NCBI GenBank assembly: GCA_024235215.1
Contig: JACKMU010000001.1
Span: 762,439-826,438 of the forward strand
DNA: 64,000 nt
DNA from: Chromatiaceae bacterium
GTDB lineage: Bacteria > Pseudomonadota > Gammaproteobacteria > Chromatiales > Chromatiaceae
Reading direction: 5' to 3'
Position numbers and translations under genes: made by a program. Positions 37,666-46,876 of the stretch are shown here, in pieces. The notes beneath the pieces are model-generated. The model was not told the DNA's origin. It did not search any database and saw only the letters and a program-made list of their open reading frames with translations. How positions within the stretch are numbered: position 1 is the first letter of the stretch; every line of letters begins with the position of its first letter.

Positions 37666-37920
37666 CTAAATACACTTACCACTCAACTCTTCACGACGTG
37701 CGATACCCTTCTTGCGCTGAACCTCAATGATCTTCAGTTCGGTATTTAACCGTTTTCTTTTACTGATATTTGTTTCCGCCTCTGCCTTTGTTCTCAGCTT
37801 CTCCTCTTTTTCTGCCAGTTTGGCAAGCAACTCATCAATTCGATCACAGTGTGCTTTTTTCTTCTTCTCTCCCTTGTCCAGATAATCCTTCAAATTATCC
37901 AATAATTTCTCAATCCCCAT
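37666..37920 (-). CDS. Small charged coiled-coil protein, unknown function
   Basis: 84 aa, Lys/Glu-rich, predicted as one long helix or coiled coil (KLLDNLKDYLDKGEKKKKAH, LLAKLAEKEEKLRTKAEAE). No signal peptide or known motif. The ATG at 37920 follows GGGGGTATGAAAC, a good ribosome binding site. Downstream of the Na/Pi cotransporter on the same strand with a 138-bp gap, so it may be expressed with it. I do not recognise the family. Confidence 0.65.
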   Translation of the reverse strand: MGIEKLLDNLKDYLDKGEKKKKAHCDRIDELLAKLAEKEEKLRTKAEAETNISKRKRLNTELKIIEVQRKKGIARREELSGKCI

Positions 37921-38058
37921 GTTTCATACCCCCATCGCTCACGTTAGCTTTACGTTAATAATGACTCTGTTAAACAGAGTTTCAGTTGATTGGCAACCAG
38001 AAGCGCCTTCTTCCCCATCGGGGATGAGACTTTTTCAGGTGAAAATCAGAACAGCTGA

Positions 38059-39861
38059 TCAGGCGGCCTTTTCCGGGTCCATGTGGGAGGCAAATACACT
38101 CTTGGCCATGCGTTTAGCAAAGTAATAGATTCGCTTCTGTTTTTCAATTATGTCGATCTCAATGGTATAAGCCGGAATCCGGTTCGGCTCCTCTGCTACC
38201 AAACGCCTTGCCTGATGGGTAGCGGCTGAATCCGCCAGATTCGAAATCTCATCTTTCATGTTGATCACGAGCCTGGCCACCTCCTGATTACTCTGGGAGA
38301 CTGCCTGGATTGCTGACCCCAGGGCACGCTCAATCACCAGATGGAAATCGCTCAATACCTTGCGGGTCGGTTTACTGATCGACACGCCTGCATCGATGCG
38401 CTCATTGCCCAAAACCACCAGGTTGGTTTCGATGGTGTCTCCAATATTCTCCAGCGCACCGATCGCCTCCATCAATCCAAGAAACTCTTCGGTCTGCTGC
38501 TCTGTGAGACTGCGCTTGCTGATCAACCCCATATAATCGACGATCTGCGCATAGAGCAGATCCACCTGGTCATCCATATCCCGGATCTGCCTCAAAGTTT
38601 CACGATTTCCAGTAAGAATCGCCGGCATGATCTGTTTCAGCATATCCTGAACAATTTCACCCATATGCAACACTTCCAGGCGAACGCGATCGATTGCCAG
38701 TGAAGGCGTACTCAGCAGCTCCCGATCCAGATACTTGGCACTGATACCTATCACCCCATCTTCCAGCTCCCGATCCGGAATCATAAATTCGACCAAGCGC
38801 GCCAACTGCGAAGTAAATCCGATAAATATCAACGTGTTTGCCACATTGAACACTGTATGCGCATTAGCGACCTGGCGCGGTGTCTCCGCGGCCAGGCGTT
38901 CAACACCGCTTAATTCCGGATGGGCAGGGGAGATCCAAGCGACCATTTCGGCAAGCTGAGGAATAAAGAAAAACCAGATAACCACCCCAGCTACATTGAA
39001 CAGCACGTGCACGGTTGCCGCCCTTACCGCTTCCCTGGGTTTGCCGATCGACGCCAACATGGCGGTGACACAAGTGCCGATATTCGCCCCGAATGCGAGT
39101 GCAATGCCCGCAGGTAGAGTGATGAACCCCTGACTCGCCATCACGATCACTATGCCTGTAGTCGCCGAGGAGGACTGTATGAGACCGGTAAAGCCCGCGG
39201 CAATCAGAATACCAATCAACGGATTCTCCATCTGAATCATCAGATCAAGAAACGGCTGGTAACTGCGTAGCGGTTTCATCGCATCGCTCATCACACTCAT
39301 ACCGAAGAAGACCAGACCCAGCCCCATCAACATCGTGCCGTATTGCTTGACCCGCTCATTCTTGGATGCGAACAGCATGGTAAAACCGACTCCGACCATC
39401 AACAGCGCGGCTTTGGTCACCTTGAAAGCGACAATTTGTGCGGTAATGGTCGTACCGATATTGGCACCCATGATGATGCCCACAGATTGAGAGAGAGACA
39501 TCAACCCAGCAGTGATGAATCCGACCACAAGTACTGTCGTCACCGATGAGGATTGAATAATCGCGGTGACAAATGCTCCGGTAGCAGCACCGATAAAGCG
39601 ATTGGAAGTGAGCTTTGCCAGAATCGTCTTCATCCGCTCACCCGCAACCGCCTTCAATGATTCGGACATCTGCTCCATTCCGAACAGGAACAGCGCCAGG
39701 CCGCCAAACAGCTTCATACCCATCTCACCCCAGGCCATATTCTGTTCGGGAGTTGCAGCAAGTGCGGGAAACACGGCCAATGTTGCGGCAACAGTTGTCA
39801 TCAGCAGAATCAGCATTCTGTTCTTGAGATCACCTGCTGATAGCAGGTATGATTTTGTCAT
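38059..39861 (-). CDS. Na+/phosphate cotransporter with PhoU-like C-terminal domain
   Basis: 600 aa. Cleavable or anchoring N-terminus (ILLMTTVAATLAVFPALAA), then two inverted Na/Pi repeats with the QSSS hallmark (AIIQSSSVTTVLVVG and GLIQSSSATTGIVIV) and GANIGTTITA / GANIGTCVTA. From about residue 390 a helical PhoU-like domain (VLHMGEIVQDMLKQI, MEAIGALENIGDTIETN) extends into the cytoplasm. Such NptA-like proteins move phosphate with Na+, and direction (uptake or efflux) may depend on the PhoU-like tail. A third independent phosphate transport system in this window, besides Pit and Pst. Confidence 0.92.
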   Translation of the reverse strand: MTKSYLLSAGDLKNRMLILLMTTVAATLAVFPALAATPEQNMAWGEMGMKLFGGLALFLFGMEQMSESLKAVAGERMKTILAKLTSNRFIGAATGAFVTAIIQSSSVTTVLVVGFITAGLMSLSQSVGIIMGANIGTTITAQIVAFKVTKAALLMVGVGFTMLFASKNERVKQYGTMLMGLGLVFFGMSVMSDAMKPLRSYQPFLDLMIQMENPLIGILIAAGFTGLIQSSSATTGIVIVMASQGFITLPAGIALAFGANIGTCVTAMLASIGKPREAVRAATVHVLFNVAGVVIWFFFIPQLAEMVAWISPAHPELSGVERLAAETPRQVANAHTVFNVANTLIFIGFTSQLARLVEFMIPDRELEDGVIGISAKYLDRELLSTPSLAIDRVRLEVLHMGEIVQDMLKQIMPAILTGNRETLRQIRDMDDQVDLLYAQIVDYMGLISKRSLTEQQTEEFLGLMEAIGALENIGDTIETNLVVLGNERIDAGVSISKPTRKVLSDFHLVIERALGSAIQAVSQSNQEVARLVINMKDEISNLADSAATHQARRLVAEEPNRIPAYTIEIDIIEKQKRIYYFAKRMAKSVFASHMDPEKAA

Positions 39862-40021
39862 ACCAATCTCCTTGATTTTACTGAGGTTATCTCTTCAAGT
39901 AAGACACTTGTAAACCCGTCAGCTGACGCTGGCCAACCATTTGAAGCACTGTGCTGCCATCTTTGCGCCGGATTTTTTGACTGTTCACTTCCGACTGCCG
40001 GTCGACGTCTGACCAGACTGC

Positions 40022-40489
40022 TCAGTCTGACTTTACGATGGTCACCGGCACCGGACAGAGTCGAACCACCTGCTCAGCTTTCGATCCCAGCAGAAGATGA
40101 TTCAAACCGGTACGCCCCTGACTGCCCATGACCACCATGTATGCACCGCTCTTCTGCGCCACCTCCAATATCCTGGTCACGGGCAATCCGATGACCAGGC
40201 GCTTTTCGATCTGTTTGAGCTGTTTTTCTCGAGGGTATTTTTTGATCAGACGGGCCAGAAAATCGTTGAGCATCTCCTCGGCAATATCTTCAATGCGCAG
40301 TAACTGCTTTTTCTTGGCAATACGCTGATAATAGCCCGGCATCTCTCCGGGGTCATGAACCACATGCAGCACAAGAATCGGACGCTTCATACAATCACCC
40401 AATTCGCAGGCTTTGAGCAGAGCGGCTTCTGAATGTGAAGAAAAATCAACCGGAACCAAAATGGGCTTATCTCTCTCTTTATCCACCAT
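40022..40489 (-). CDS. Universal stress protein UspA family
   Basis: 155 aa. A full Usp domain: PILVPVDFSSHSEAALLKACELG, ILVLHVVHDPGEMPGYYQR and the ATP-binding loop MGSQGRTGLNHLLLGSKAEQVV (GxxG-9-GS pattern intact), ending PVPVTIVKS. ATG 40489 follows GGGGAGATTA. Upstream, CTGTTAT and AGGTCAC 11 bp apart (minus strand, 40692-40675) vaguely resemble a Pho box. 160 bp separate it from the Na/Pi cotransporter downstream. Confidence 0.93.
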   Translation of the reverse strand: MVDKERDKPILVPVDFSSHSEAALLKACELGDCMKRPILVLHVVHDPGEMPGYYQRIAKKKQLLRIEDIAEEMLNDFLARLIKKYPREKQLKQIEKRLVIGLPVTRILEVAQKSGAYMVVMGSQGRTGLNHLLLGSKAEQVVRLCPVPVTIVKSD

Positions 40490-41001
40490 TAATCTCCCCG
40501 TCCGCACTGACGCTTTAAGATTCTTCGGCGTTATCAACCGATCCTCAAATCGAATCCGCTCATAGCAGCTGCAGCAGCTGGCCTGAAACTCTCTGCACCC
40601 TATACCTGAAACAGTTCGGGGATCTCCCCAATCTGTCAATCCTATGCTAGTATCAAGGTAAATTTTAAGAAAATGTGACCTCAGTATAACAGTCGTTAAT
40701 CAATTAGAAATATGGGTGTTGTTTTCTTGCCTAAAGAATCAGATCATGTCTGGATAAAACGTTAAGAATACTACGCCACTACCGCGTCGGCCAAAGCTCG
40801 CTGGCGTTCGTTTTAATTAATTTTTTTGAGTTGTATATCGGTCGGCGCCTTACGGGGCAGTCCCTGAATCAGTTCCGGTTGCCAATCACAGTGATTCGTT
40901 ATTGCGATTCTGTAAGGACTCACCCTATTACCCCGCCGTTACAGTTGGTTGTTTGGTACCTGCTGCAACAGCAATCTGACAGATAGACTGGGAGGAGTTC
41001 G
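40490..41001. other. Divergent intergenic region between usp and the DsrC-like gene
   Basis: 512 bp with no supported gene. It holds promoters for both directions, including the weak Pho-like pair at 40675-40692 (minus). An AT-rich run near 40810-40835 follows an imperfect hairpin. Nothing else was recognised. Confidence 0.4.
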
Positions 41002-41340
41002 ATGGCAAGCATTCAATTGAATGGGCGAGAGATCCGACTGAACGACAAGGGCTACCTGGCAAATTTTGAAGACTGGGACCAAAGCGTTGCCGAAGCGCTG
41101 GCCTCACAGGATCAGATGAATCTGACCAGATGTCACTGGATCGCAATCAATTTTCTGCGGGATTTTTACAGAAAATTTGAGGTTCCCCCCTCTCCGCGGA
41201 TACTGCTCAAAGCGGTGGGTAATCAGATTTCTGAAAATGGCTGCAGTAGAAAGGATCTCGATCTGATTTTTCCGAAAGGGGGTTGCAAGCACGCCTGTCG
41301 GTTAGCCGGACTACCGGACGCTTACTGCCACGCCTGTTAA
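41002..41340 (+). CDS. DsrC/TusE-family sulfur carrier protein with extended Cys tail
   Basis: 112 aa, the DsrC family length. Conserved blocks: LNDKGYLANFEDWDQSVAEALA, LTRCHWIAINFLRDFY, RILLKAVG. The C-terminal arm reads CRLAGLPDAYC, placing Cys99 and Cys109 ten residues apart, the spacing of the two redox cysteines of true DsrC (CxxAGLPKPTGC). Unusually there are additional Cys at 95 and 112 and the protein ends HAC instead of a single residue after the last Cys. It should carry sulfur as a persulfide or trisulfide. No dsrAB or tus genes are nearby; the next gene encodes a CYTH-CHAD protein. Excellent ribosome binding site GGGAGGAG. Confidence 0.85.
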   Translation: MASIQLNGREIRLNDKGYLANFEDWDQSVAEALASQDQMNLTRCHWIAINFLRDFYRKFEVPPSPRILLKAVGNQISENGCSRKDLDLIFPKGGCKHACRLAGLPDAYCHAC

Positions 41341-41456
41341 GCCTCCACTGTAAAAGAGATTGGAACGGTTCAAGGTGTCTGCTGAACCTGACCGGTGAAT
41401 CCGCGACTACCCAGAAGAGGGTTCAGCAGTTTGTTAATCTTTATGAGGAGAGGTTT

Positions 41457-43016
41457 GTGCCCGAACAGCTGTTCATTTTTGACACACCTGAAAATTTTTC
41501 CCTGAACGACCTGAAAAAATGGTTTTCAGAGCGACGACCTGTCGAAGAGCAGCCTCCGACCGAGATCCAAAGAATTTATTACGACACTTTCGATTGGCGA
41601 CTGTTCAACTCCGGAAGCGTTCTGGAAATCTCTTCACAACGACCAGGCTACCTTCTCACCTGGCGCGAACTAGGGGGAGGAGGAGTACTGGAACAACTCT
41701 CCATCAGACGGATTCCGGAGTTTGCCCATGATCTGGTTGCTCCCGGTTTGCGTACGCGACTGGAGAAAGCACTTGGAGGACGATCGCTGATTCCGAAGCT
41801 AAAGCTCAAGAGCCGCACCAGCGAGTTACGCGTAATCAACAACGATCGCAAAACCCTGATGCGGTTCGAATTACGCCAGGACCGCGTGGTTCCACCTGAG
41901 AGTACGAAAAACCTGATGCTGCCAGCTGTCGTATATCTGTCACCGCTGAGAGGGTTCGATGACGCCTATGAGAAAAGTGTCAAACTTATCACCCGCAAAG
42001 GCAGACTGAAAGCCGCTCTTCAGGATCCGTTTCTCACCGCCCTGAACGCGCTGCAAGTCGATCCAAAAAGTTTCTCCAACAATCTGGAATTCGAATTCAA
42101 CCCGAAACAGACGGCTTATGAGGCACTATGCACGGTTCTGAACCGTCACCGATGCATCATGGAACAGAATATCGCCGGTGCCTGTGAGGGCAGAGATCCG
42201 GAGTTCCTGCACGACTTTCTACACGCGGCGAGACGTTCGAAATGCTTGCTGCGTCATTATCACGCGGTGTTCCCATCCCACCTCATCCACCTCATCCGGC
42301 AGGATTTCGAGTGGGTGGAAGAGATAACCGCGCCAGTGCGTAGTCTGGATATCTATCTGGGACTGTTCGATGAATTTGTAACCCGGGTAGACGCTGGCCA
42401 CCAGACGGCACTGGAACCGCTCAAACACTTTCTCCAGGCCGAGAAACAGAAGGAACATGAGCTGATGCGGGTCCCACTGGAGAGCCCGCGTTACCGGCGC
42501 ACCATGGAGAGATGGGAAAAAATCCTGAACGCGAACTCCCTCCCCGAGGATCTGCCAGATGACGCAACAAAGCCGATCCTGGAGATTGCATCCAGAGGTA
42601 TCTACAACCTCTATCAAGAACTGGTCGAAAAAGGCAGCGGCGTAAGTGGGGATGACCCCGATGCGCTGCTCGAGTTACAGATAATCGAAAAACGACTGGG
42701 TTATCAGATGGAGACCTTCCGCAGTCTTTATCCCAAAGATCAAATCACGCCGCTGATTGCTGCATTGCGTCAACTGCAGAACAATCTAAACTCATTTCAG
42801 AACCTCCATCTACAACATGGATCACTGCTGGATTACAGTAGGAAAATGCAGCAACAGATGCGGACCATGCCGGTCTGGTTGGAGGCGATTGCGCTTTTGG
42901 CTGCAGATCGCGAGAAAGAGGAGCATAAAAGGCAGGCGGATTTCGCCAGGCGCTATGATCAGCTCGCCTGCCGAAAAATGCAGAAAAAATTTCAGAAACT
43001 CTTCTCCCCACAGTGA
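41457..43016 (+). CDS. CYTH-like / CHAD domain protein (predicted polyphosphate-associated)
   Basis: 519 aa from GTG 41457 (preceded by GAGGAGAGGTTT). An alternative TTG at 41283 would overlap the DsrC-like gene. Residues 1-220 resemble a CYTH/triphosphate tunnel domain (YYDTFDWRLFNSGSVLEIS, LKLKSRTSELRV), but the N-terminal ExExK catalytic motif is not evident. From about 255 it is a CHAD helical domain with conserved His and Arg (FLHDFLHAARRSKCLLRHYHAVFP, RSLDIYLGLFDEF). CHAD domains bind polyphosphate and localise to polyP granules in Ralstonia. The next gene, a ParA ATPase, starts 18 bp later, so they are likely co-expressed. Confidence 0.85.
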   Translation: MPEQLFIFDTPENFSLNDLKKWFSERRPVEEQPPTEIQRIYYDTFDWRLFNSGSVLEISSQRPGYLLTWRELGGGGVLEQLSIRRIPEFAHDLVAPGLRTRLEKALGGRSLIPKLKLKSRTSELRVINNDRKTLMRFELRQDRVVPPESTKNLMLPAVVYLSPLRGFDDAYEKSVKLITRKGRLKAALQDPFLTALNALQVDPKSFSNNLEFEFNPKQTAYEALCTVLNRHRCIMEQNIAGACEGRDPEFLHDFLHAARRSKCLLRHYHAVFPSHLIHLIRQDFEWVEEITAPVRSLDIYLGLFDEFVTRVDAGHQTALEPLKHFLQAEKQKEHELMRVPLESPRYRRTMERWEKILNANSLPEDLPDDATKPILEIASRGIYNLYQELVEKGSGVSGDDPDALLELQIIEKRLGYQMETFRSLYPKDQITPLIAALRQLQNNLNSFQNLHLQHGSLLDYSRKMQQQMRTMPVWLEAIALLAADREKEEHKRQADFARRYDQLACRKMQKKFQKLFSPQ

Positions 43017-43034
43017 GACATAACGCAGTTATCA

Positions 43035-43793
43035 ATGAAAATCATCGCAACCTACAATCTCAAAGGTGGGGTCGGCAAGACCTCCACAGCAGTCAATATG
43101 GCCTATCTGGCAGCCAGGGACGGGTATCGCACACTACTTTGGGACCTTGATCCCCAAGGGGCGGCCAGCTTCTGTTTCCGGGTAAAACCAAAAATAAAAG
43201 GTGGCATCGATGCGCTTCGGTCACACAGGAGAACCCTGGACGATGTGGTCAAGGCAACAGATTTTGCTGGTCTGGATCTGATTCCGGCCGATTTCTCGTT
43301 TAGAAACTTCGATCAGGTTTTCAGTGACTCGAGAAAGCCGACCAAACAGCTCATGAAGCTGCTCTTTCCCATCTCCAGAGAGTACGATTTGCTGTTCATC
43401 GACTGCGCTCCGGCTATCTCCCTGGTTTCAGAAAACATCTTCTATGCTGCCGATGCGCTGCTGGTACCACTGATACCCACCCCATTCTCAGTGCGAACCT
43501 ACAACCAGATGTTGAATTATTTCGACAAGGTACCCTCGAAACATCTGAAATTACTCCCATTTTTTTCGATGTACGACAAACGCAGAGTACTTCATCGTGA
43601 GATCATGGCCAACCTGCCAGCAGAGTTCAACGAAATACTCCATACCCCCATACCCTACTGTAAGAGTGTGGAGCTGATGGGTGTGCAACGCGCACCGGTA
43701 GGCAGTTTCGCCTCTGACAGTGTCCCTGCCCGCGCATACGAAAAACTCTGGAAAGAGGTTCACAAGCAGCTTCTGGGCGAGCCCAGGCTTTAA
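43035..43793 (+). CDS. ParA/MinD-family ATPase
   Basis: 252 aa. Deviant Walker A KGGVGKTS (10-17) with the signature Lys10, WDLDPQGAAS, LFIDCAPAISLVSEN and a C-terminal nucleoid-binding-like region. ParA proteins form gradients on nucleoids or membranes to segregate plasmids, chromosomes, carboxysomes or chemotaxis clusters. No ParB gene or parS-like repeats are nearby. The gene is closely coupled (18 bp) to the CHAD gene, which makes granule positioning a reasonable inference for its cargo. Confidence 0.9.
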   Translation: MKIIATYNLKGGVGKTSTAVNMAYLAARDGYRTLLWDLDPQGAASFCFRVKPKIKGGIDALRSHRRTLDDVVKATDFAGLDLIPADFSFRNFDQVFSDSRKPTKQLMKLLFPISREYDLLFIDCAPAISLVSENIFYAADALLVPLIPTPFSVRTYNQMLNYFDKVPSKHLKLLPFFSMYDKRRVLHREIMANLPAEFNEILHTPIPYCKSVELMGVQRAPVGSFASDSVPARAYEKLWKEVHKQLLGEPRL

Positions 43794-43865
43794 TCTGCGG
43801 GCGACATCAGTCAACAAATGCGTTTCAGGTCAAGGATGACCTGATATGTCTCCCCTGCCAACAGA

Positions 43866-44867
43866 TCAGGAACGATTCGAGTGTACTGAGTAATTTTGAT
43901 CTTCCACTGCCAACAGCACCACCAGTTGCTCAATCATCGGCACCAGTCCACGATGTTTCAAAACGTCCGCTGCCTGGTCTGCCGAAACCCAGCTCCGACT
44001 ACGATGACTCTCCCGCCACTCCTGTTCCGACAGCACCCGCGTCACCTCCATCGCAAAGACGGTTACATGGCAAACCCCGCCCCACTTTTTGTAGTCGTAA
44101 GATCCTAGCGGTTCTGCCCTTACACTCCCCTCAACGCCAGCCTCCTCCCAAGCCTCCCTGGCAGCTGACCGCTGTGGGGTCAAGCCCGGCTCGACCACCC
44201 CTTTCGGCACCTGTGGATGTTTTCCGCTCTTCGAAGAGATCAACAGAATCTCCAGCCCGCCTGACTCAAAGCGGTACGGAATAACCGCTGACTGAGTAAA
44301 GCAATAAGCCGGGCGCTCCCTGAACTCTTCACCACCCGGAGTGGGAAACGGAAATCTATCCGGCAAAGAAGCCGGCCGGATAATTTGTCCAAGCTCGCTA
44401 CAACCGGCGCTGATCCTTTCCCATGGAACATCGAGGGTCAGTCTTGCCAGTGCCGTAGGGGGCAACACGCTTCCATCCTGAGAATTCTCAACCACTTGAT
44501 CCGCCAGATGGTGTACCAGCCGCTCCAATCCCGGATTGTGCGCCACCAACAGCAGGCGCCGCGTCGCTGCTGGGGTGGTTTTCAGTAACTCAATCAGATC
44601 ACCCAGGCTGGCACGGTAGAGGGTGTCCTCACTGATCACCCAGGTTGCCGCCATCCCCAGCGTGTGCACCGTCTTTTCCGCGGTAACCGTGGTGCGCTCA
44701 GCGGGTGAACTGAGCACACGGTCAGGGAGCAGATTCTGCCGCAACAGCCAAGCCCCAATCCGCTGCGCTGCACGTTTTCCAGGCTCCGCCAACGGCAGGT
44801 GAAAATCATCCAGACTGGACTTCGGCTCTGCAATTCCCGCTCTTAACAACAGTAGCTCACGAGCCAT
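43866..44867 (-). CDS. SixA-like (inactive) histidine phosphatase-Nudix hydrolase fusion
   Basis: 333 aa with two fused domains. Residues 1-150 form a SixA-type histidine phosphatase fold with LSSPAERT and VAHNPGLERL. The nucleophile motif is LLRAG (Arg9-Ala10-Gly11) where the family has RHG or RHA, so the catalytic His is missing. Residues 185-325 are a Nudix domain: PKGVVEPGLTPQ, REAWEEAGV (Glu238, 241, 242 kept); Leu229 stands at the first Glu of the box. This resembles diphosphoinositol/dinucleoside polyphosphate hydrolases. It may cleave ApnA, polyP or inositol-pyrophosphate-like substrates, the SixA part serving as a binding module. Convergent with the ParA gene. Confidence 0.82.
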   Translation of the reverse strand: MARELLLLRAGIAEPKSSLDDFHLPLAEPGKRAAQRIGAWLLRQNLLPDRVLSSPAERTTVTAEKTVHTLGMAATWVISEDTLYRASLGDLIELLKTTPAATRRLLLVAHNPGLERLVHHLADQVVENSQDGSVLPPTALARLTLDVPWERISAGCSELGQIIRPASLPDRFPFPTPGGEEFRERPAYCFTQSAVIPYRFESGGLEILLISSKSGKHPQVPKGVVEPGLTPQRSAAREAWEEAGVEGSVRAEPLGSYDYKKWGGVCHVTVFAMEVTRVLSEQEWRESHRSRSWVSADQAADVLKHRGLVPMIEQLVVLLAVEDQNYSVHSNRS

Positions 44868-45487
44868 TGCTAGCCTCCCGAGACTCTACCCATGAATTTG
44901 GCATCCAGCCCTTCCCCTCTCCCATCGCTTACCATCGCCGGTATTTAAATAGGCTTCTGAATAAAGAGCACCCATGCTGAGTTGCACAGCGAAATAATTG
45001 TATATCACGATCAGGATGACTGTTCGGGAAATCCGGTTGTTCGTTGCAGTAAATTCGAAGTTGGACGGAGCAATCCAGCTGCAGGCACTACAGTCAAGTG
45101 GCAAAATGACGATATAGAGAGTGTTTATTGAGTCTCCATCCAGCAACAGGTTGTTTAAACTGCGCACTTCATCCAAAGAAACGCAAGGATCCGGAGAGCG
45201 GAACACCTTACTGGATTCAGGCATGCCGAAATGACAATGAGTGAAATTTCTCAACGTACGCCATTGCGCAGTCACTGAATAGCATGCAGCCCCGCGTCTG
45301 GCATGTTTTCGTAAATTTTGTCTTTCTCAAGCCGAGTTCAATTGAGAAAATATCGGGCTTGAAGCCGACCGACTGGTGAGGCCAGCCTTAAGTCGTGAGA
45401 GATGCATATTTGCTTATCTCACAACGAATTCCAACGGAGAGCATTATCCAGGTCTGAACATCCGCCAATGGTACCGCATCCAAACTG
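44868..45487. other. Intergenic region before the CofD-like gene
   Basis: 620 bp with no convincing gene; a 129-codon minus frame (44886-45275) has no recognisable features. Near 45331-45361 an imperfect stem (CAAGCCGA with TCGGGCTTG) lies in AT-rich DNA. Confidence 0.4.
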
Positions 45488-46678
45488 ATGAAACCCATAC
45501 AAGTCGTCCGCGACGTTAAACTTTTCGACCAATTGCGTATCAGTCGCTATCAGAAAGCCCCTGAGCTGGGTCCCAGCATTCTTTTCTTCAGCGGCGGTTC
45601 GGCGTTGCGGCAGATGAGTCGTCTGCTCAAGAGCTATACACATAATTCGATTCACTTGGTTACACCGTTCGATTCAGGCGGAAGTTCTGCTAAGCTGCGG
45701 CGCGCATTCAGGATGCCGGCGATCGGTGATCTACGCAGCCGGCTGATATCACTGGCAGACGAAAGCGTAACCGGTAATCCAGAAGTCTACCGACTCTTTA
45801 CCTATCGTTTTTCCAATACAGAATCCGACCAGGAGTTGGCACACCGTCTCACCGAACTGGTGCGCGGCAAGGACCCGATGATCAGAGAGGTCCCCAATCC
45901 GATGCGACAACTGATTCGCACCCAGCTTGGATTTTTTCTCGAGGCAAAACCAGCTGATTTCGAACTTCAGGGTGCCAGTGTCGGCAACCTCATCCTTACC
46001 GGCGGTTATCTCAATAACCACAAACACCTGGATCCGATTATTTTTCTCTTCTCCAAGCTGGTCGGAGTGTTAGGAACCGTTCGCGCAGTGGTCAACGATG
46101 ATCTCCACCTGGCGGCCGAACTGGAAGATGGGTGTGTAATTCTTGGACAGCATCGATTGACGGGCAAGGAGGTGGCACCTCTTCATTCTCCGATCAAGCG
46201 GCTTTTTCTGGTGGACAACATCGAGCACGGTACACCCGTCAGATCTAATCTGCGCAAGAAAAACCGTAAGCTGATCAAACAGGCGGAGCTCATCTGTTAC
46301 CCGCCGGGAAGCTTCTATTCCAGCCTGATCGCCCATTTTCTGCCAACTGGAGTGGGTGCTGCGGTAGCCGCCAACCGCAGTCCCAAAGTCTATATACCTA
46401 ATCTCGGCGTGGATCCGGAACAGATCGGCATGACAATGGATCAGGCAATACTCTCCCTGCTCGAACATCTTCGTGCCGATGTGGGCGGTAACTGTCCGAG
46501 TCGTCGGCTGCTTAACTTTGTGATGCTCGACAGCAGACGCGGCAACTACTCATCACTCCCGTCGCCGTCACTGATGAAAAAACTGCGGGTGCGGGTGATC
46601 GATACCGAACTGGTGGGCAGCAGCGCTTCCCTTTATGATCCCAAGCTGCTTACCTCTGCACTGCTATCATTGTGCTGA
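45488..46678 (+). CDS. CofD-like (YvcK-related) protein, GAK-system type
   Basis: 396 aa. A Rossmann-like CofD/YvcK fold: ILFFSGGSALRQMSRLL, the conserved HLVTPFDSGGSSAKLRRAF, AIGDLRSRL, SVGNLILTGGYL, IKRLFLVDN and YPPGSFYSSLIAHFLP. It is close to what NCBI families call the GAK-system CofD-like protein, but the partners of that system (ATP-grasp, HprK-like kinase, amphi-Trp protein) are not in this window. F420 synthesis is not indicated, as no cof genes are present. CofD enzymes transfer a phospho-lactate or phosphoenolpyruvate moiety, so a phosphoglycerate-derived substrate is conceivable. Confidence 0.8.
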   Translation: MKPIQVVRDVKLFDQLRISRYQKAPELGPSILFFSGGSALRQMSRLLKSYTHNSIHLVTPFDSGGSSAKLRRAFRMPAIGDLRSRLISLADESVTGNPEVYRLFTYRFSNTESDQELAHRLTELVRGKDPMIREVPNPMRQLIRTQLGFFLEAKPADFELQGASVGNLILTGGYLNNHKHLDPIIFLFSKLVGVLGTVRAVVNDDLHLAAELEDGCVILGQHRLTGKEVAPLHSPIKRLFLVDNIEHGTPVRSNLRKKNRKLIKQAELICYPPGSFYSSLIAHFLPTGVGAAVAANRSPKVYIPNLGVDPEQIGMTMDQAILSLLEHLRADVGGNCPSRRLLNFVMLDSRRGNYSSLPSPSLMKKLRVRVIDTELVGSSASLYDPKLLTSALLSLC

Positions 46679-46876
46679 GGTCAGATCAAATGACATCGAC
46701 CTGCCTGCTGCGGGAATGGCCGATCTCAGATCGCCACCCCGGGGCGAAAAGCAATTCAATACCTCACACCACAAGCGAACCAATTTAACACTGCAAGTTT
46801 GTCGACTGTATTCAGGCCGGGTCCAGTAAAGAACTCCCGCCCTGCATCAGCAAAGTTGGATTACCCACCGCCTTTG

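Noticed and set aside
40675..40692. Pho-box-like pair CTGTTAT/AGGTCAC before usp (minus)
   Set aside because: Two repeats at 11 bp, but the -10 candidate is at the wrong distance; too weak to list as a site.
44886..45275. 129-codon minus-strand frame in a gene gap
   Set aside because: No recognisable domain, unusual composition and no clear ribosome binding site; likely chance.
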